64,000 nucleotides of DNA from JAVKMO01 sp031539345 (GCA_031539345.1 JAVKMO010000016.1:41586-105585); one strand, 5' to 3'. Counted from the first letter of the stretch, positions 25,061 through 35,219 are shown. The notes: generated by a model not told the origin, from the sequence alone. Translations and numbers: made by a program.

Positions 25061-27652
25061 ATGAACTTACAGCAATTTACAATTTCAGCACAAGAGTGCG
25101 TACAACAAGCACAGCAATTGGCCTTTAATCAAAAAAATCCGAGCGTCGAAACTCAGCATTTGCTAAAAAGCATTGTGCAAGACAAAGAAAGCATTGCGAT
25201 TTATTTTTTTAAAAAATTAAACGCAAATAATTTACTCATAGAAAAAGAATTAGACGAAAGCATCAAAAAAATTGCGACTACAAATAGCACACAACCTGCA
25301 CAAAATTTTTCTCGCGACTTGCATCAAGTATTGTTGTCGGCTCCGAATTATTTAAAAATATTCAAAGACGAATTTGCTCATATAGAACATTTGCTACTTG
25401 CGTTATTAACCAGCAACGACGACACGGCAAAAATTTTAAAACACAATGGCGTTACAGAATCTGCCTTAATAAAAGCAATTCAAGAGTTAAAAAAAGGAGA
25501 CGCAATTAAAAGTGCATCAGGCGGAAACAATTACAACGCCTTAGAAAAATACGCAAGAAATTTGAATGACTTGGCACGCAGGGGGAAGTTAGATCCTGTG
25601 ATCGGAAGAGACGACGAAATTCGCCGTACGCTACATATTTTAACTCGTCGCACAAAAAACAATCCCATTTTAGTTGGCGAGCCTGGCGTGGGGAAAACTG
25701 CCATTGTAGAAGGATTGGCAATTCGCATTGTCAATGGAGATGTGCCAGAAAATTTATCAACGAAAATTATTTTTACTCTCGATATGGGGTTGCTCATTGC
25801 TGGTGCAAAATACAAAGGCGAATTTGAAGAGCGGCTAAAATCCGTCATTAAAGAAGTGGTAAACAGCGATGGCGAAATCATTCTTTTTATTGATGAAATT
25901 CACACCCTTATTGGAGCTGGTGGTGGAGAAGGTGCAATGGATGCTGCTAATATTTTAAAACCCGCTTTGGCACGAGGAGAATTAAGAACCATAGGTGCAA
26001 CAACACTGAACGAGTATCAAAAATATATTGAGCGCGACAAAGCCCTTGAACGACGCTTTCAAAAAGTGATGATTGACGAGCCAAGCATAGAAGATAGCAT
26101 CTCTATTTTAAGAGGCATTAAAGAAAAGTACGAACAGCACCATCATGTTCAAATAAAAGACGAGGCGATTATTTGTGCGGTAGAACTTTCTGCTCGCTAT
26201 ATTTCAGATCGCTTTTTACCCGACAAGGCAATTGATTTAATTGATGAAAGCGCTGCAAAATTGCGGTTAGAAATGAATTCTATGCCAGAAGAGTTAGATG
26301 AATTAGAGCGTAAACTTCGACAATTAGAAATTGAACGTGCCGCAATTAAAAGAGAAAATGACGAAACAAAATTAGCCGACCTCGCTCGCAATATTGCAGA
26401 ATTGCAAGAGCAAAAAAACAGCCTTAAATCAAAATGGCTACAAGAAAAAGAAATCGTACAAAAAATCCAACACGCAAAATCTACCATCGAAGAATTAAAA
26501 CTTGAAGCCGAACAAGCAGAACGTTCTGGCAATTATGCTTTGGTGGCAGAAATTCGATATGGAAAAATGAAAGAGCAAGAAAAAATTATTACAACAACAA
26601 CCGCAGACTTAAAACAAATCAGCAACGAAAAACGCTTGCTCAAAGAAGAGGTAGATGCAGAAGACATTGCAGAAAGCATTGCCAAATCAACAGGCATTCC
26701 AATTGCCAAGTTGTTACAAAGCGACAAAGAAAAATTATTGCAATTAGAAGCTCGCCTTGAAGAACGGATCATCAATCAACCCGAAGCCATTTCAACCGTT
26801 GCAAACGCCATACGAAGAAGCCAATCAGGGTTAAGCAATCCAAACAAACCCATTGGGTCGTTTATTTTTTTAGGAACAACAGGTGTTGGAAAAACAGAAT
26901 TGTCAAAAGCACTCGCAGAATTATTGTTTGATGACGAACAAATGATGATACGAATTGACATGAGCGAATACCAAGAAAAACATAGCACAAGCAGGTTAAT
27001 TGGTGCACCTCCGGGCTATGTAGGTTATGACGAAGGCGGTCAATTGAGCGAAGCCGTAAGGCGAAAACCATACTCGATTATTTTGTTTGATGAAATAGAA
27101 AAAGCACACCCAGACGTTCTTAATACTTTATTACAAATTTTAGATGATGGAAGATTAACAGATGGAAAAGGACGAGTGGTGAATTTTAAAAATACCGTTG
27201 TGATTATGACGAGTAATTTGGGAAGTGAAATCTTAACAGAAAAAATAGCCGATGAACAAACCCGTTTTGGCAAACACGAATTTGAAACAGCAAAAGAAAA
27301 GATGATTGAATTGCTTAAAAAAACCTTGCGTCCAGAATTTGTCAATCGCATTGACGACATTATTATTTTTCAACCCCTGTTGCAAGATGCTATCAAACAA
27401 ATTTTAAAACTCCACTTACAAACATTGACAAAACAATTGTTACAACAAAATTACCACATTACTTTTTCAGAATTTTTGTTACAACACCTTGCAGAAAAAA
27501 GCTTTGACAAACATTTTGGGGCAAGACCTTTAAAACGGTTTGTACAAAAAGAAATCATTGACCTGTTGAGTAAAAAAATTTTAGACGGCAGTTTAATGCA
27601 AAACAAACCCCTCACAATGGACATTTTTGACAAGCAAATTGTTCTACGTTAA
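25061..27652 (+). CDS. clpB: ATP-dependent disaggregase ClpB
   Basis: An 863-residue Hsp100 chaperone that, with DnaK, pulls proteins out of aggregates. The N-domain covers about residues 1-145. The first AAA domain has GEPGVGKTAIVEGLA near 207 and FIDEIHTLIGAGG near 278. The coiled-coil middle domain covers about 405-525. The second AAA domain has FLGTTGVGKTELSKALAE near 603 and ILFDEIEKAHPDV near 675. The central GYVGYDEGGQLSEAVRR pore-loop segment is intact. Length and order match ClpB rather than ClpA or ClpC. Confidence 0.97.
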   Translation: MNLQQFTISAQECVQQAQQLAFNQKNPSVETQHLLKSIVQDKESIAIYFFKKLNANNLLIEKELDESIKKIATTNSTQPAQNFSRDLHQVLLSAPNYLKIFKDEFAHIEHLLLALLTSNDDTAKILKHNGVTESALIKAIQELKKGDAIKSASGGNNYNALEKYARNLNDLARRGKLDPVIGRDDEIRRTLHILTRRTKNNPILVGEPGVGKTAIVEGLAIRIVNGDVPENLSTKIIFTLDMGLLIAGAKYKGEFEERLKSVIKEVVNSDGEIILFIDEIHTLIGAGGGEGAMDAANILKPALARGELRTIGATTLNEYQKYIERDKALERRFQKVMIDEPSIEDSISILRGIKEKYEQHHHVQIKDEAIICAVELSARYISDRFLPDKAIDLIDESAAKLRLEMNSMPEELDELERKLRQLEIERAAIKRENDETKLADLARNIAELQEQKNSLKSKWLQEKEIVQKIQHAKSTIEELKLEAEQAERSGNYALVAEIRYGKMKEQEKIITTTTADLKQISNEKRLLKEEVDAEDIAESIAKSTGIPIAKLLQSDKEKLLQLEARLEERIINQPEAISTVANAIRRSQSGLSNPNKPIGSFIFLGTTGVGKTELSKALAELLFDDEQMMIRIDMSEYQEKHSTSRLIGAPPGYVGYDEGGQLSEAVRRKPYSIILFDEIEKAHPDVLNTLLQILDDGRLTDGKGRVVNFKNTVVIMTSNLGSEILTEKIADEQTRFGKHEFETAKEKMIELLKKTLRPEFVNRIDDIIIFQPLLQDAIKQILKLHLQTLTKQLLQQNYHITFSEFLLQHLAEKSFDKHFGARPLKRFVQKEIIDLLSKKILDGSLMQNKPLTMDIFDKQIVLR

Positions 27653-27770
27653 AAGCATATTGAAGGGCAATGCTTCGTAAAGGTTTATTTTTTGCATTAG
27701 GAGGTTTTTTTAACTTTTGAAACTATATTTGGCTCTTCTTTATTTTTTTTATTTTTTAAATTTTATTACA

Positions 27771-29357
27771 ATGAACAAAAAATCGATTTCTTTCTTTGCC
27801 GTATTGCTAGCCTTCGTCTTTGCAATACCCATTAACGCACAAAACTTAAATCAAAAAACAGACAAAGAGTTTGGTTTAAAAGTTTTAGCAAGTTGGGGCT
27901 TCCCAAGTGCTTTTACAAATTCCTTAGATGGGGTAAATGCTATTCGCTCTATCAATGGAGGCGGAGGTGCTGGTTTTTCTGCTGGCGTATATTGGACGCT
28001 TGCCTTAGAAACAACAAAACGCCTTAGCATTCAACCTGAATTGCTTTTTCACAATATGAATTTAGACGAATTTTCAACAACAAAATTTGGCGATGGTCAA
28101 TACGGACAAGTGCGTCCTTTATATCACTATGGTTTGACTTTGCCTATTTTATTAAAATATGCTTTAACAGATAAATTGAGCATTTATGCTGGACCAAGCC
28201 TTCATTATTTTATGGAAGTTGTTGATAAAACAGCAAATAAAAATTTTGGAGCTCCCATTTACAACAATGGCGACAGAAATGCTTTAAACTTATCAATTAC
28301 TCCTGGTATAGAATATGCTATTTCAAAAACGATTAAAGCAGAAGCCCGCTATCACTATGCGTTCGCAAATATGTTTAAAGATGACAACAATGTTGGTCGT
28401 GCTTACAATTTCAACCCACAATACGTAGAACTTGGTGTAGCCATTAAATTATGTTCTGGTAAACCCTCTGCTTCAATGCCAAAAGACGCTCCAGAAGAAC
28501 CTAAAAAAGCAGTAACCCCAATTGACACCGACAAAGACGGCATCGCTGACGCTGATGACAAATGTCCTACTGTAGCTGGTGTTGCAAGCAATAACGGATG
28601 CCCTGCAATAGCTCCTGCCACAACGCCTGTAACAATAATTGATACAGACAAAGACGGCATCGCTGACGCTGATGATAAATGTCCTACTGTAGCTGGTGTT
28701 GCTGAAAATGGCGGATGTCCTGCTGTTATCGATACAGATAAAGACGGCATCGCTGATGCAAATGACAAATGTCCTACTGTAGCTGGTGTTACTGAAAATG
28801 GCGGATGTCCTGCTGTTATCGATACAGATAAAGATGGTATCGCTGATGCAAATGACAAATGTCCTACTGTAGCTGGTGTTGCCGAAAATGGCGGATGTCC
28901 TGCTATTATCGATACAGACAAAGATGGTATCGCTGATGCAAATGACAAGTGTCCAACTGTAGCTGGTGTTGCTGAAAATGGCGGATGTCCTGCAATTGAC
29001 GAAGCTGTAAAAACAACTTTAGCACAAGCACTTAAAGGCGTTCAATTTGAATCTGGAAAATCTATTTTAAAACCAAGCTCTACTACAATTTTAAATAACG
29101 TAGTAGATATTATGAAAAAATATCCGTCATATAAATTAGCTATTTCTGGTCACACTGATGGCGTTGGAAATCCTGCAAAAAATTTACAACTTTCTAAAGA
29201 CAGAGCAAGTGCGGTAAAAGCATTTTTAGTGTCTAAAGGCGTTGATGGAAATAAATTATTCCCTGAAGGATATGGTTCTAACAAGCCCATTGCAGATAAT
29301 GCAACAAAAGCTGGACAAGAAACAAACAGAAGAGTAGAATTGAGCATTGTTCAATAA
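27771..29357 (+). CDS. OmpA-family outer-membrane protein with thrombospondin type 3 repeats
   Basis: A 528-residue protein linking outer membrane and cell wall. I start it at ATG 27771, giving the signal MNKKSISFFAVLLAFVFAIPINAQ; an upstream in-frame start at 27717 would precede it with a second hydrophobic stretch. Residues about 25-230 look like an eight-strand barrel. Residues about 251-409 contain five calcium-binding TSP3-like units (DTDKDGIADAxDKCPTVAG). The C-terminal OmpA domain has SGHTDGVGNPAKNLQLSKDRA and ETNRRVELSI for peptidoglycan binding. A strong terminator follows. Confidence 0.92.
   Translation: MNKKSISFFAVLLAFVFAIPINAQNLNQKTDKEFGLKVLASWGFPSAFTNSLDGVNAIRSINGGGGAGFSAGVYWTLALETTKRLSIQPELLFHNMNLDEFSTTKFGDGQYGQVRPLYHYGLTLPILLKYALTDKLSIYAGPSLHYFMEVVDKTANKNFGAPIYNNGDRNALNLSITPGIEYAISKTIKAEARYHYAFANMFKDDNNVGRAYNFNPQYVELGVAIKLCSGKPSASMPKDAPEEPKKAVTPIDTDKDGIADADDKCPTVAGVASNNGCPAIAPATTPVTIIDTDKDGIADADDKCPTVAGVAENGGCPAVIDTDKDGIADANDKCPTVAGVTENGGCPAVIDTDKDGIADANDKCPTVAGVAENGGCPAIIDTDKDGIADANDKCPTVAGVAENGGCPAIDEAVKTTLAQALKGVQFESGKSILKPSSTTILNNVVDIMKKYPSYKLAISGHTDGVGNPAKNLQLSKDRASAVKAFLVSKGVDGNKLFPEGYGSNKPIADNATKAGQETNRRVELSIVQ
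28521..28996 (+). repeat. five near-identical coding repeats of about 90 bp (TSP3 units)
   Basis: The TSP3 segment of the OmpA gene is made of five units. The last three start exactly 90 bp apart (gatacaga at 28731, 28821 and 28911), while the first unit carries an extra Ala/Pro/Thr linker. Copies differ by only a few bases, mostly silent, which points to recent duplication or gene conversion and to possible copy-number change. Confidence 0.85.
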
Positions 29358-29392
29358 TTGATTTATTAAAATATTGAGTTTAACTCATTCAT

Positions 29393-29424
29393 AATAGGTA
29401 GCAGAAATGCTACCTATTTTTTTT
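29393..29424 (+). terminator. intrinsic terminator after the OmpA gene
   Basis: An 11-bp perfect stem (AATAGGTAGCA at 29393-29403, complementary to 29408-29418) has a GAAA tetraloop and is followed by a run of eight T (29417-29424, partly in the stem). It lies 36 bp after the OmpA stop and is the clearest rho-independent terminator in the window. Confidence 0.9.
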
Positions 29425-29544
29425 GCACTAACACAAACCAATTTCGTACAATAACTTGTATTCCAACAAGAATAGGGGAACATACCAACAATGTCCAAAA
29501 GAAAAGATTATTCTTGGGCAACATTTTTTCATTTATATTTTGTT

Positions 29545-30792
29545 ATGAACTCATCAAAAAACAAAAAAGCTTTATTGCCACTGTTCATTACCGTGCTGAT
29601 TGATATGTTAGGGGTGGGCTTAATTATTCCCATTTTTGCTCCTCTCATTGTAAAAAATGATTTTGGCATTTTACCCATACAGTCAACGGAACAATATCGC
29701 AACATTGTGTACGGATTTTTAACCGCCTCTTATACACTATTTCAATTTTTTGGAGCACCTATTTTAGGCAGTTTAGCAGACCAATTTGGAAGAAAGAAAA
29801 TATTACAACTGTCTCTCATTGGCACTTTTCTGGGTTATATTATTTTTGCCCTTGCAATTTATCAACAATCGCTTCTTTTATTATTTGTTGCACGTGCATT
29901 ACCTGGTTTTACAGGGGGCAACGTGTCTATTATTTATGCGTCGATTGCCGACATTAGCGAACCTCAAAACAAAGCAAAAAATTTTGGCCTAATTGGTATT
30001 GCTTTTGGGCTGGGTTTTATTCTGGGTCCTTTTATTGGCGGAATTTTATGCGATAGTAGTCTCGTTTCTTGGTTCAATTATGCAACGCCGTTATGGGTTA
30101 CAGCGGGCTTTACTTTAGTTAACATCTATTATGTACACAAACATTTTCCCGAAACTTTTCAACCGATTAAAACGGCTGCCTTACAAATCAATTGGGCTGC
30201 AGGCTTACAAAATATTTTCAAGGCATTGCGTTTAAAAAAATTACGCATCATTTTAATGACACTTTTTTTACAAACTTTTGGCTTCGCATTTTTTATGCAG
30301 TTTTATCAAGTTTATCTTATTCATCAATTTTCTGCAACCCCAAAAGACATTGGTTCTATTTTTGGGTTCATTGGCATTTGGTTAATTATTACGCAAGGCT
30401 TTTTGCAACGTGTTGTGTTTAAAAATGTCGCTCCAGAAAAAGTACTTTCTTTTTCTATCATTGGTTTATCCCTTGCTTTGTTGCTCATTCTTGTTCCACA
30501 ACAATGGTGGCTTTTGTTTTTGGTGCAACCACTCATTCCCATTTGTCAAGGCTTAACACAACCTAATATCACGAGCTTGGTTTCTTCTATGGCAGACAAA
30601 AATATGCAAGGAGAAATTTTAGGTATCCAACAATCTATGCAGGCACTGTCTCTGTCAATTCCTCCAATTTTGGCTGGCTTTATTGTAAATATCGATTATC
30701 GCTTGCCCATTTTTATTGCATCTTGTTTTATGCTTATTGCTTGGATTGTATTTGTAACACTTTTCAAATCACAAAAAACAAACGCCTCTTAA
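29545..30792 (+). CDS. MFS transporter, TetA/DHA1-like
   Basis: A 415-residue inner-membrane transporter with about twelve helices. The start at 29545 (MNSSKNKKALLPLFITV) puts the first helix in the usual place; an in-frame start at 29491 adds 18 polar residues. MFS signatures are FFGAPILGSLADQFGRKKIL (loop 2-3, GxLaDrxGrkk) near residue 70 and ARALPGFTGGNVSIIYASIADI in helix 4. The family exports drugs or metabolites by proton antiport; the substrate is unknown. It is convergent with the PPTase gene (7-bp gap). Confidence 0.85.
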   Translation: MNSSKNKKALLPLFITVLIDMLGVGLIIPIFAPLIVKNDFGILPIQSTEQYRNIVYGFLTASYTLFQFFGAPILGSLADQFGRKKILQLSLIGTFLGYIIFALAIYQQSLLLLFVARALPGFTGGNVSIIYASIADISEPQNKAKNFGLIGIAFGLGFILGPFIGGILCDSSLVSWFNYATPLWVTAGFTLVNIYYVHKHFPETFQPIKTAALQINWAAGLQNIFKALRLKKLRIILMTLFLQTFGFAFFMQFYQVYLIHQFSATPKDIGSIFGFIGIWLIITQGFLQRVVFKNVAPEKVLSFSIIGLSLALLLILVPQQWWLLFLVQPLIPICQGLTQPNITSLVSSMADKNMQGEILGIQQSMQALSLSIPPILAGFIVNIDYRLPIFIASCFMLIAWIVFVTLFKSQKTNAS

Positions 30793-30799
30793 CAAATAT

Positions 30800-31441
30800 T
30801 CAAGGCTGCAGGTTGCCCATTGTGCAATAGGCTAATACATAATTGTCATGCACAAAATAAAAAAGTTGCAAAGGAATTTTGTCCTCTTGGCTTTGATACG
30901 CCCCTTCTGTAGAATAAAAAACAAAATCGCTCGATTGCGTAATAATAGGAGCATGGAAAACACTGATGTCTTGGGCATAATTTTTCACTTTGCTTGAAAC
31001 TGTTTTGTACATGGCTTCTTTCAATGCCCATAAAATGCAAAGAGTAACTGTACACGTACAATTAAAAAATGCTTGTTCTTGTGTGGTCAAAAATTTCGGC
31101 ACCACATTGTGCACTTGTTCGGTAATAGCTTGAATATCTAAACCAATCGCTTGTTTAGAAACAATCGTTGCGGCAATATTTTTGCTGTGAGAAAAACTAA
31201 AATGTAAAGACGAGTCTGCAAACTGTGGCCTTTTATTGTAAACAATGATGTTTTGAAAATCAATTGTAGGACACAAAAATTGTAGCAGATAACGAACCGC
31301 CAAATGTTGTGCTCTGTTTTTTTTGTGAAATTGTTGGCTTACAAAAGTGGGCAATGCTTGTTCAAAAAAATCGGCTTGTTCTTCAACCTTCCAAATTCCG
31401 AGTTCAAATTTTTCTTGAATAATATGTTTGTGCAAAGGCAT
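30800..31441 (-). CDS. 4'-phosphopantetheinyl transferase family protein
   Basis: A 213-residue Sfp-type enzyme that moves the phosphopantetheine arm from CoA to carrier proteins. Family motifs are present: FSFSHSKNIAATIVS near residue 80, GLDIQAI (magnesium-binding Asp) near 99 and LWALKEAMYKT (the WxxKEAxxK motif) near 138. No fatty acid or polyketide synthase genes lie nearby, so the target carrier protein is not evident. Confidence 0.88.
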   Translation of the reverse strand: MPLHKHIIQEKFELGIWKVEEQADFFEQALPTFVSQQFHKKNRAQHLAVRYLLQFLCPTIDFQNIIVYNKRPQFADSSLHFSFSHSKNIAATIVSKQAIGLDIQAITEQVHNVVPKFLTTQEQAFFNCTCTVTLCILWALKEAMYKTVSSKVKNYAQDISVFHAPIITQSSDFVFYSTEGAYQSQEDKIPLQLFYFVHDNYVLAYCTMGNLQP

Positions 31442-31506
31442 TAAAACAGCTATTTTTAAGTAAGCGATGGCATAGAACAGAGAGATTGAAAACTATTATT
31501 TTGAGA

Positions 31507-32400
31507 TTATTGTGGGTTGTGTACGTTCATTCTAAAACCGTCTTTTATCCCTTTTATCAACGCCGTTCTTTGTGGTGCATTAAATTTCACATAAAACAGA
31601 ATGCGTGCAAATAAAAAATAGCCTAAGGATGATATTTTCAAAATTCCCTTGTAATGCTTTTTAATAAAGTAAATTTTATTTCGATTAGAATAATAAATAT
31701 AAAAAGTGCTGTTATCACCACCAGTAGAAGACGACACTTTGTGCAACAAGTATAAAGTTGGTACGTAGAGCAATTGAAGATGTTGTTTTGTAGCTCTATA
31801 AACGAAATCTGTGTCATCGGTGTAAACAAAATAATTACTATCCATGATGCCAATTTGTTCAAAAACGCTTTTATGAATAAGCATAAAACAAGTTGGGGCG
31901 TATGTAATATGTCGCTGTTTTGTTTCGTACAAAAGCCCGGTTTCATGTATGCCTAATGCCCTTAAAGAATTAAAATGACCGCCCCCAAACCATATTTTTT
32001 GTGTATCATAAAATAAAATTTTGGGAACAAAAATCTTCTCTTTATGCGTATGAGCAAGACGCAACAAACTCTCAAACAAATGTGTTTGCGAAAATTCAAT
32101 ATCATTATTTAATAATAAAACATAATCGCAATTATTTTCTATCGCCGCTCTAATACCAACATTATTGCCCGCAGCAACGCCAATATTGTCCTCCATTTTT
32201 ATATGTTGATAGACAATTTGATAATCGTTCATCAATTGATGTAGCAAGGTCGAACTGGCTTCATTCGGAGAGTTATCTACGCAGAACAAAACAAAATTTT
32301 TACACGTTTGTGCTGCAAGACTTTTTACAAAATCGCCTAACACAGTATCGCTTTTATACAGAACCGTAACTAAGCCAATACGAGGGGTGGGTTGTTGCAT
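31507..32400 (-). CDS. glycosyltransferase family 2
   Basis: A 297-residue GT-A fold glycosyltransferase. The N-terminus RIGLVTVLYKSDTVLGDFVKSL, the NIGVAAGNNVGIRAAIENNCDYVLLLNNDIEF segment (NND in place of DxD near residue 100) and VYTDDTDFVYRA near 198 match rhamnosyltransferase-like GT2 enzymes. It probably adds a sugar to a cell-surface polysaccharide or glycoprotein. It is 65 bp upstream of the PPTase gene in the same direction. Confidence 0.88.
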   Translation of the reverse strand: MQQPTPRIGLVTVLYKSDTVLGDFVKSLAAQTCKNFVLFCVDNSPNEASSTLLHQLMNDYQIVYQHIKMEDNIGVAAGNNVGIRAAIENNCDYVLLLNNDIEFSQTHLFESLLRLAHTHKEKIFVPKILFYDTQKIWFGGGHFNSLRALGIHETGLLYETKQRHITYAPTCFMLIHKSVFEQIGIMDSNYFVYTDDTDFVYRATKQHLQLLYVPTLYLLHKVSSSTGGDNSTFYIYYSNRNKIYFIKKHYKGILKISSLGYFLFARILFYVKFNAPQRTALIKGIKDGFRMNVHNPQ

Positions 32401-32491
32401 ATTTTTTATCGCAATGATATTTTTTTCTATATGCTCTTAAGCACAGAAAATAAGTTTTATTGAAAAGGCTTATTCGTGTTAATTAAAAACC

Positions 32492-32499
32492 TATTTTTG
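32492..32499 (+). promoter_or_regulatory. possible -7 box before the permease gene
   Basis: TATTTTTG matches TAnnTTTG 50 bp before the permease ATG. A partial TTCG lies 15 bp upstream instead of a clear TTTG, so the assignment is tentative in this T-rich leader. Confidence 0.25.
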
Positions 32500-32549
32500 A
32501 TTAACGCCTAACAACTTTTGTCTTATTTTAATTTATCTAAATTTTTTTT

Positions 32550-34070
32550 ATGGGATTTTCTTCTAAGAAATCATTAACAAGTATTCTGTCGCAAATAGAA
32601 CTCCAAAACACTTCAGGTGGATTAAAAAGATCGCTTAGCGTATGGAGCATTATAGCCCTTGGCGTAGGTGCAATCATCGGCGCTGGATTGTTTGTAAGAA
32701 CTGCTCAGGCAGCGGCTCTCGGTGCTGGTCCTGCGGTTACACTTTCTTTTGTATTAGCTTCTTTAGGTTGTTTATTTGCAGGCTTATGTTATGCAGAATT
32801 TGCGGCAATGGTTCCGATTGCGGGAAGTGCCTACACCTATTCCTATGTTGCCTTGGGAGAATTTGTTGCTTGGGTGATTGGCTGGTCGCTTATTCAAGAA
32901 TATGCACTTGGTGCAACAACAGTTTCTATCGCATGGGGCGAATACATCAACAATCTAATTGGCGGAAAAATTCCTTATGAATGGATTCACTCCCCATTTG
33001 AACGTTTGGTGCAAACAACAAATACAGCTGGCGAAATCGTGCAAGCTTCAGTAAAATATTTTCAAGTAAAACCTTCCGACATTGTTTTGCATCACGGCTA
33101 TCTCAACATTCCGGCAATTTTTATTTTGTTTTTAATTTCAATGTTATTGATTAAGGGTACTTCAGAATCTGCCTTGTTTAACAACATCATGGTTGTTGTA
33201 AAAATAAGCATCGTACTCCTTTTTGTTGGCATTGGCTGGGCCTATATTGCTCCTGAAAATCACACTCCATTTTTAATTCCACAAGACATTACACCAGAAC
33301 ATCATTCTTTTTTTCATCACGGCATTGGCGGAATTATTTTTGGTGCTGGTTATGTTTTCTTTGCTTTTATTGGATTCGACGGCGTTTCTACAGCAGCTCA
33401 AGAATCTAAAAATCCACAAAGAGATATGCCCATAGGCATACTCGGGTCTTTGGCGTTATGCACTGTTTTATACATTCTGTTTGGTTATGTTTTAACTGGC
33501 GTTGCGAATTACAAAGATTTTTTAACCGAAGGAAAAGAAGCTTCTGTCGCCTTTGTTATTCAAACTTATATGAAAGACGTATTGTGGTTGAGAACCTTAA
33601 TTTCTGTCGCTATCATTGTTGGTTTTACGACAGTTATTTTAGCGATGTTATATGGACAATCAAGAATTTTATATACGATGGCACACGATGGATTGATGCC
33701 AAAAATATTTGGTAAAGTTCACCCTAAATATCAAACGCCTTATATGGCAAGCATTATCGTATTTATTTTTGCCGCAATTTTAGCCAGCACTTTGCCCATC
33801 GATTTGGCAGGTGATTTGTCGAGCTTTGGTACGCTATTTGCCTTTCTTATTGTTTGTGTAGGCGTTTGGGTAATGCGACGCAACAACCCTACCGCAAATC
33901 GTCCATTCAAAACGCCCCTCGTTCCTCTTGTTCCCATTTTGGGCATTATCATTTGCGGCGGTATGCTTTTTGCCTTAGACACAAGAACGCAAATCGTTTC
34001 TTTGGTTTGGATTGGTGTCGGCATTTTGATGTATCTTGTTTATGGCAGACACAAAAGTCAGTTAAAATAA
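32550..34070 (+). CDS. amino acid permease, APC superfamily (cationic amino acid transporter-like)
   Basis: A 506-residue inner-membrane transporter with about twelve to fourteen helices. The first helix carries the APC signature LGVGAIIGAGLFVRTAQAA near residue 37; GLCYAEFAAMVPIAGSAYTYSYVALGEFVAWVIGW near 77 and FFAFIGFDGVSTAAQESKNPQRDMP near 270 are typical of the cationic amino acid transporter/YfnA branch. It imports amino acids, probably with protons. Substrate is not predictable. The glycosyltransferase gene starts on the very next base after its stop. Confidence 0.92.
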   Translation: MGFSSKKSLTSILSQIELQNTSGGLKRSLSVWSIIALGVGAIIGAGLFVRTAQAAALGAGPAVTLSFVLASLGCLFAGLCYAEFAAMVPIAGSAYTYSYVALGEFVAWVIGWSLIQEYALGATTVSIAWGEYINNLIGGKIPYEWIHSPFERLVQTTNTAGEIVQASVKYFQVKPSDIVLHHGYLNIPAIFILFLISMLLIKGTSESALFNNIMVVVKISIVLLFVGIGWAYIAPENHTPFLIPQDITPEHHSFFHHGIGGIIFGAGYVFFAFIGFDGVSTAAQESKNPQRDMPIGILGSLALCTVLYILFGYVLTGVANYKDFLTEGKEASVAFVIQTYMKDVLWLRTLISVAIIVGFTTVILAMLYGQSRILYTMAHDGLMPKIFGKVHPKYQTPYMASIIVFIFAAILASTLPIDLAGDLSSFGTLFAFLIVCVGVWVMRRNNPTANRPFKTPLVPLVPILGIIICGGMLFALDTRTQIVSLVWIGVGILMYLVYGRHKSQLK

Positions 34071-35219
34071 ATGTTGAATAACAGCATCAGAGTGGCACAA
34101 AAAAAAATCATCATCATTGGCTCCGCTCATCCGCTACGTGGAGGATTAGCGTCTTTTAATCAGCGGTTGACACAAGAGCTGATTGAAGAAAACATCAACG
34201 CTTCGATTTATACGTTCTCTTTGCAATACCCGAATTTTATTTTTCCTGGCACAACACAATATTCATCAGAACCAGCACCAAAAGGATTTGCCATAAAAGT
34301 TTGCATCAACGCCATCAACCCATTCAATTGGATTAAAGTTGGTCTTGCTTTAAAAAAAGAAAATGCCGACATCGTTGTCGTGCGTTATTGGTTGCCATTT
34401 ATGGCTCCTTGCTTAGGCACAATTTTACGCTTTGTTACTAAAAATAAAAAGACAAAAATTGTTTGCATTGCAGACAATATTGTTCCTCACGAAAAAAGAC
34501 TGGGCGACACATTATTGACAAAATATTTTGTTTCAACAATTCATTTTTTTATTGTAATGAGCAAAAAAGTACAAACAGATTTAAGTCAATTGTTTAACCG
34601 AAAAGCAATCTTGGTCGAACATCCATTGTATGATAATTTTGGAACTGCAATAGAAAAGAAAATAGCACAAAAATATTTAGATATACAACCTTCTTCAGAA
34701 AAAACAATTTTATTTTTTGGCTTTATTAGAAAATATAAGGGCTTAGATTTATTGCTTCATGCAATGGCAGACGAGCGAATAAAAAAAGCCAACATTCGCC
34801 TTTTAATTGCAGGCGAATTTTATGACAACAAAGACGGTTACCTTAACCTGATCGAACAGCTCAATATCAAAGAGCAAATTATACTTCGGACAAATTTTAT
34901 TCCTGACAGCGAAGTGAAATATTATCTAAGTGCTTGCGACTTTGTCATTCAACCGTATAAAAATGCAACGCAAAGCGGCGTTACACCACTTGCCTATCAT
35001 TTTGAAAAACCAATGCTTGTTACCAATGTTGGTGGCTTACCACATATTGTGCCACATAAAAAAGTCGGCATTGTTTGTGAACCCGACAGCCCCTCTATCG
35101 TTCAAGGCATTCTTGATTTGTATGAACTTGGCGACCAATTTTTTATCCCACACTTAAAAGCAGAAAAACAAAAATATAGTTGGCATAATTTAACCCAAGC
35201 CATTTTAGAAAACACCTAA
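34071..35219 (+). CDS. glycosyltransferase, GT-B fold (GT4-like)
   Basis: A 382-residue protein with two Rossmann-like halves. The N-terminus KIIIIGSAHPLRGGLASFNQRL has the Gly-rich acceptor-side loop. The C-terminal half has ILFFGFIRKYKGLDLLLHAM near residue 215 and QSGVTPLAYHFEKPMLVTNVGGLPHIV near 302, where GT4 enzymes bind the nucleotide sugar. The start abuts the permease stop, so coupled translation is likely even though the functions seem unrelated. Acceptor and sugar unknown. Confidence 0.85.
   Translation: MLNNSIRVAQKKIIIIGSAHPLRGGLASFNQRLTQELIEENINASIYTFSLQYPNFIFPGTTQYSSEPAPKGFAIKVCINAINPFNWIKVGLALKKENADIVVVRYWLPFMAPCLGTILRFVTKNKKTKIVCIADNIVPHEKRLGDTLLTKYFVSTIHFFIVMSKKVQTDLSQLFNRKAILVEHPLYDNFGTAIEKKIAQKYLDIQPSSEKTILFFGFIRKYKGLDLLLHAMADERIKKANIRLLIAGEFYDNKDGYLNLIEQLNIKEQIILRTNFIPDSEVKYYLSACDFVIQPYKNATQSGVTPLAYHFEKPMLVTNVGGLPHIVPHKKVGIVCEPDSPSIVQGILDLYELGDQFFIPHLKAEKQKYSWHNLTQAILENT

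Noticed and set aside
28403..28948. 181-residue repetitive frame on the minus strand
   Set aside because: It is the shadow of the TSP3 repeats of the OmpA gene; its repeats are just the antisense of the calcium-binding units.
28521..28996. Possible CRISPR-like array because of regular spacing
   Set aside because: The 90-bp units are nearly identical throughout with no unique spacers, and they encode TSP3 repeats.
32642..32980. Cys/Arg-rich plus-strand frame within the permease gene
   Set aside because: It is an out-of-frame reading of the amino acid permease; the abundance of Cys and Arg is typical of shadow frames here.
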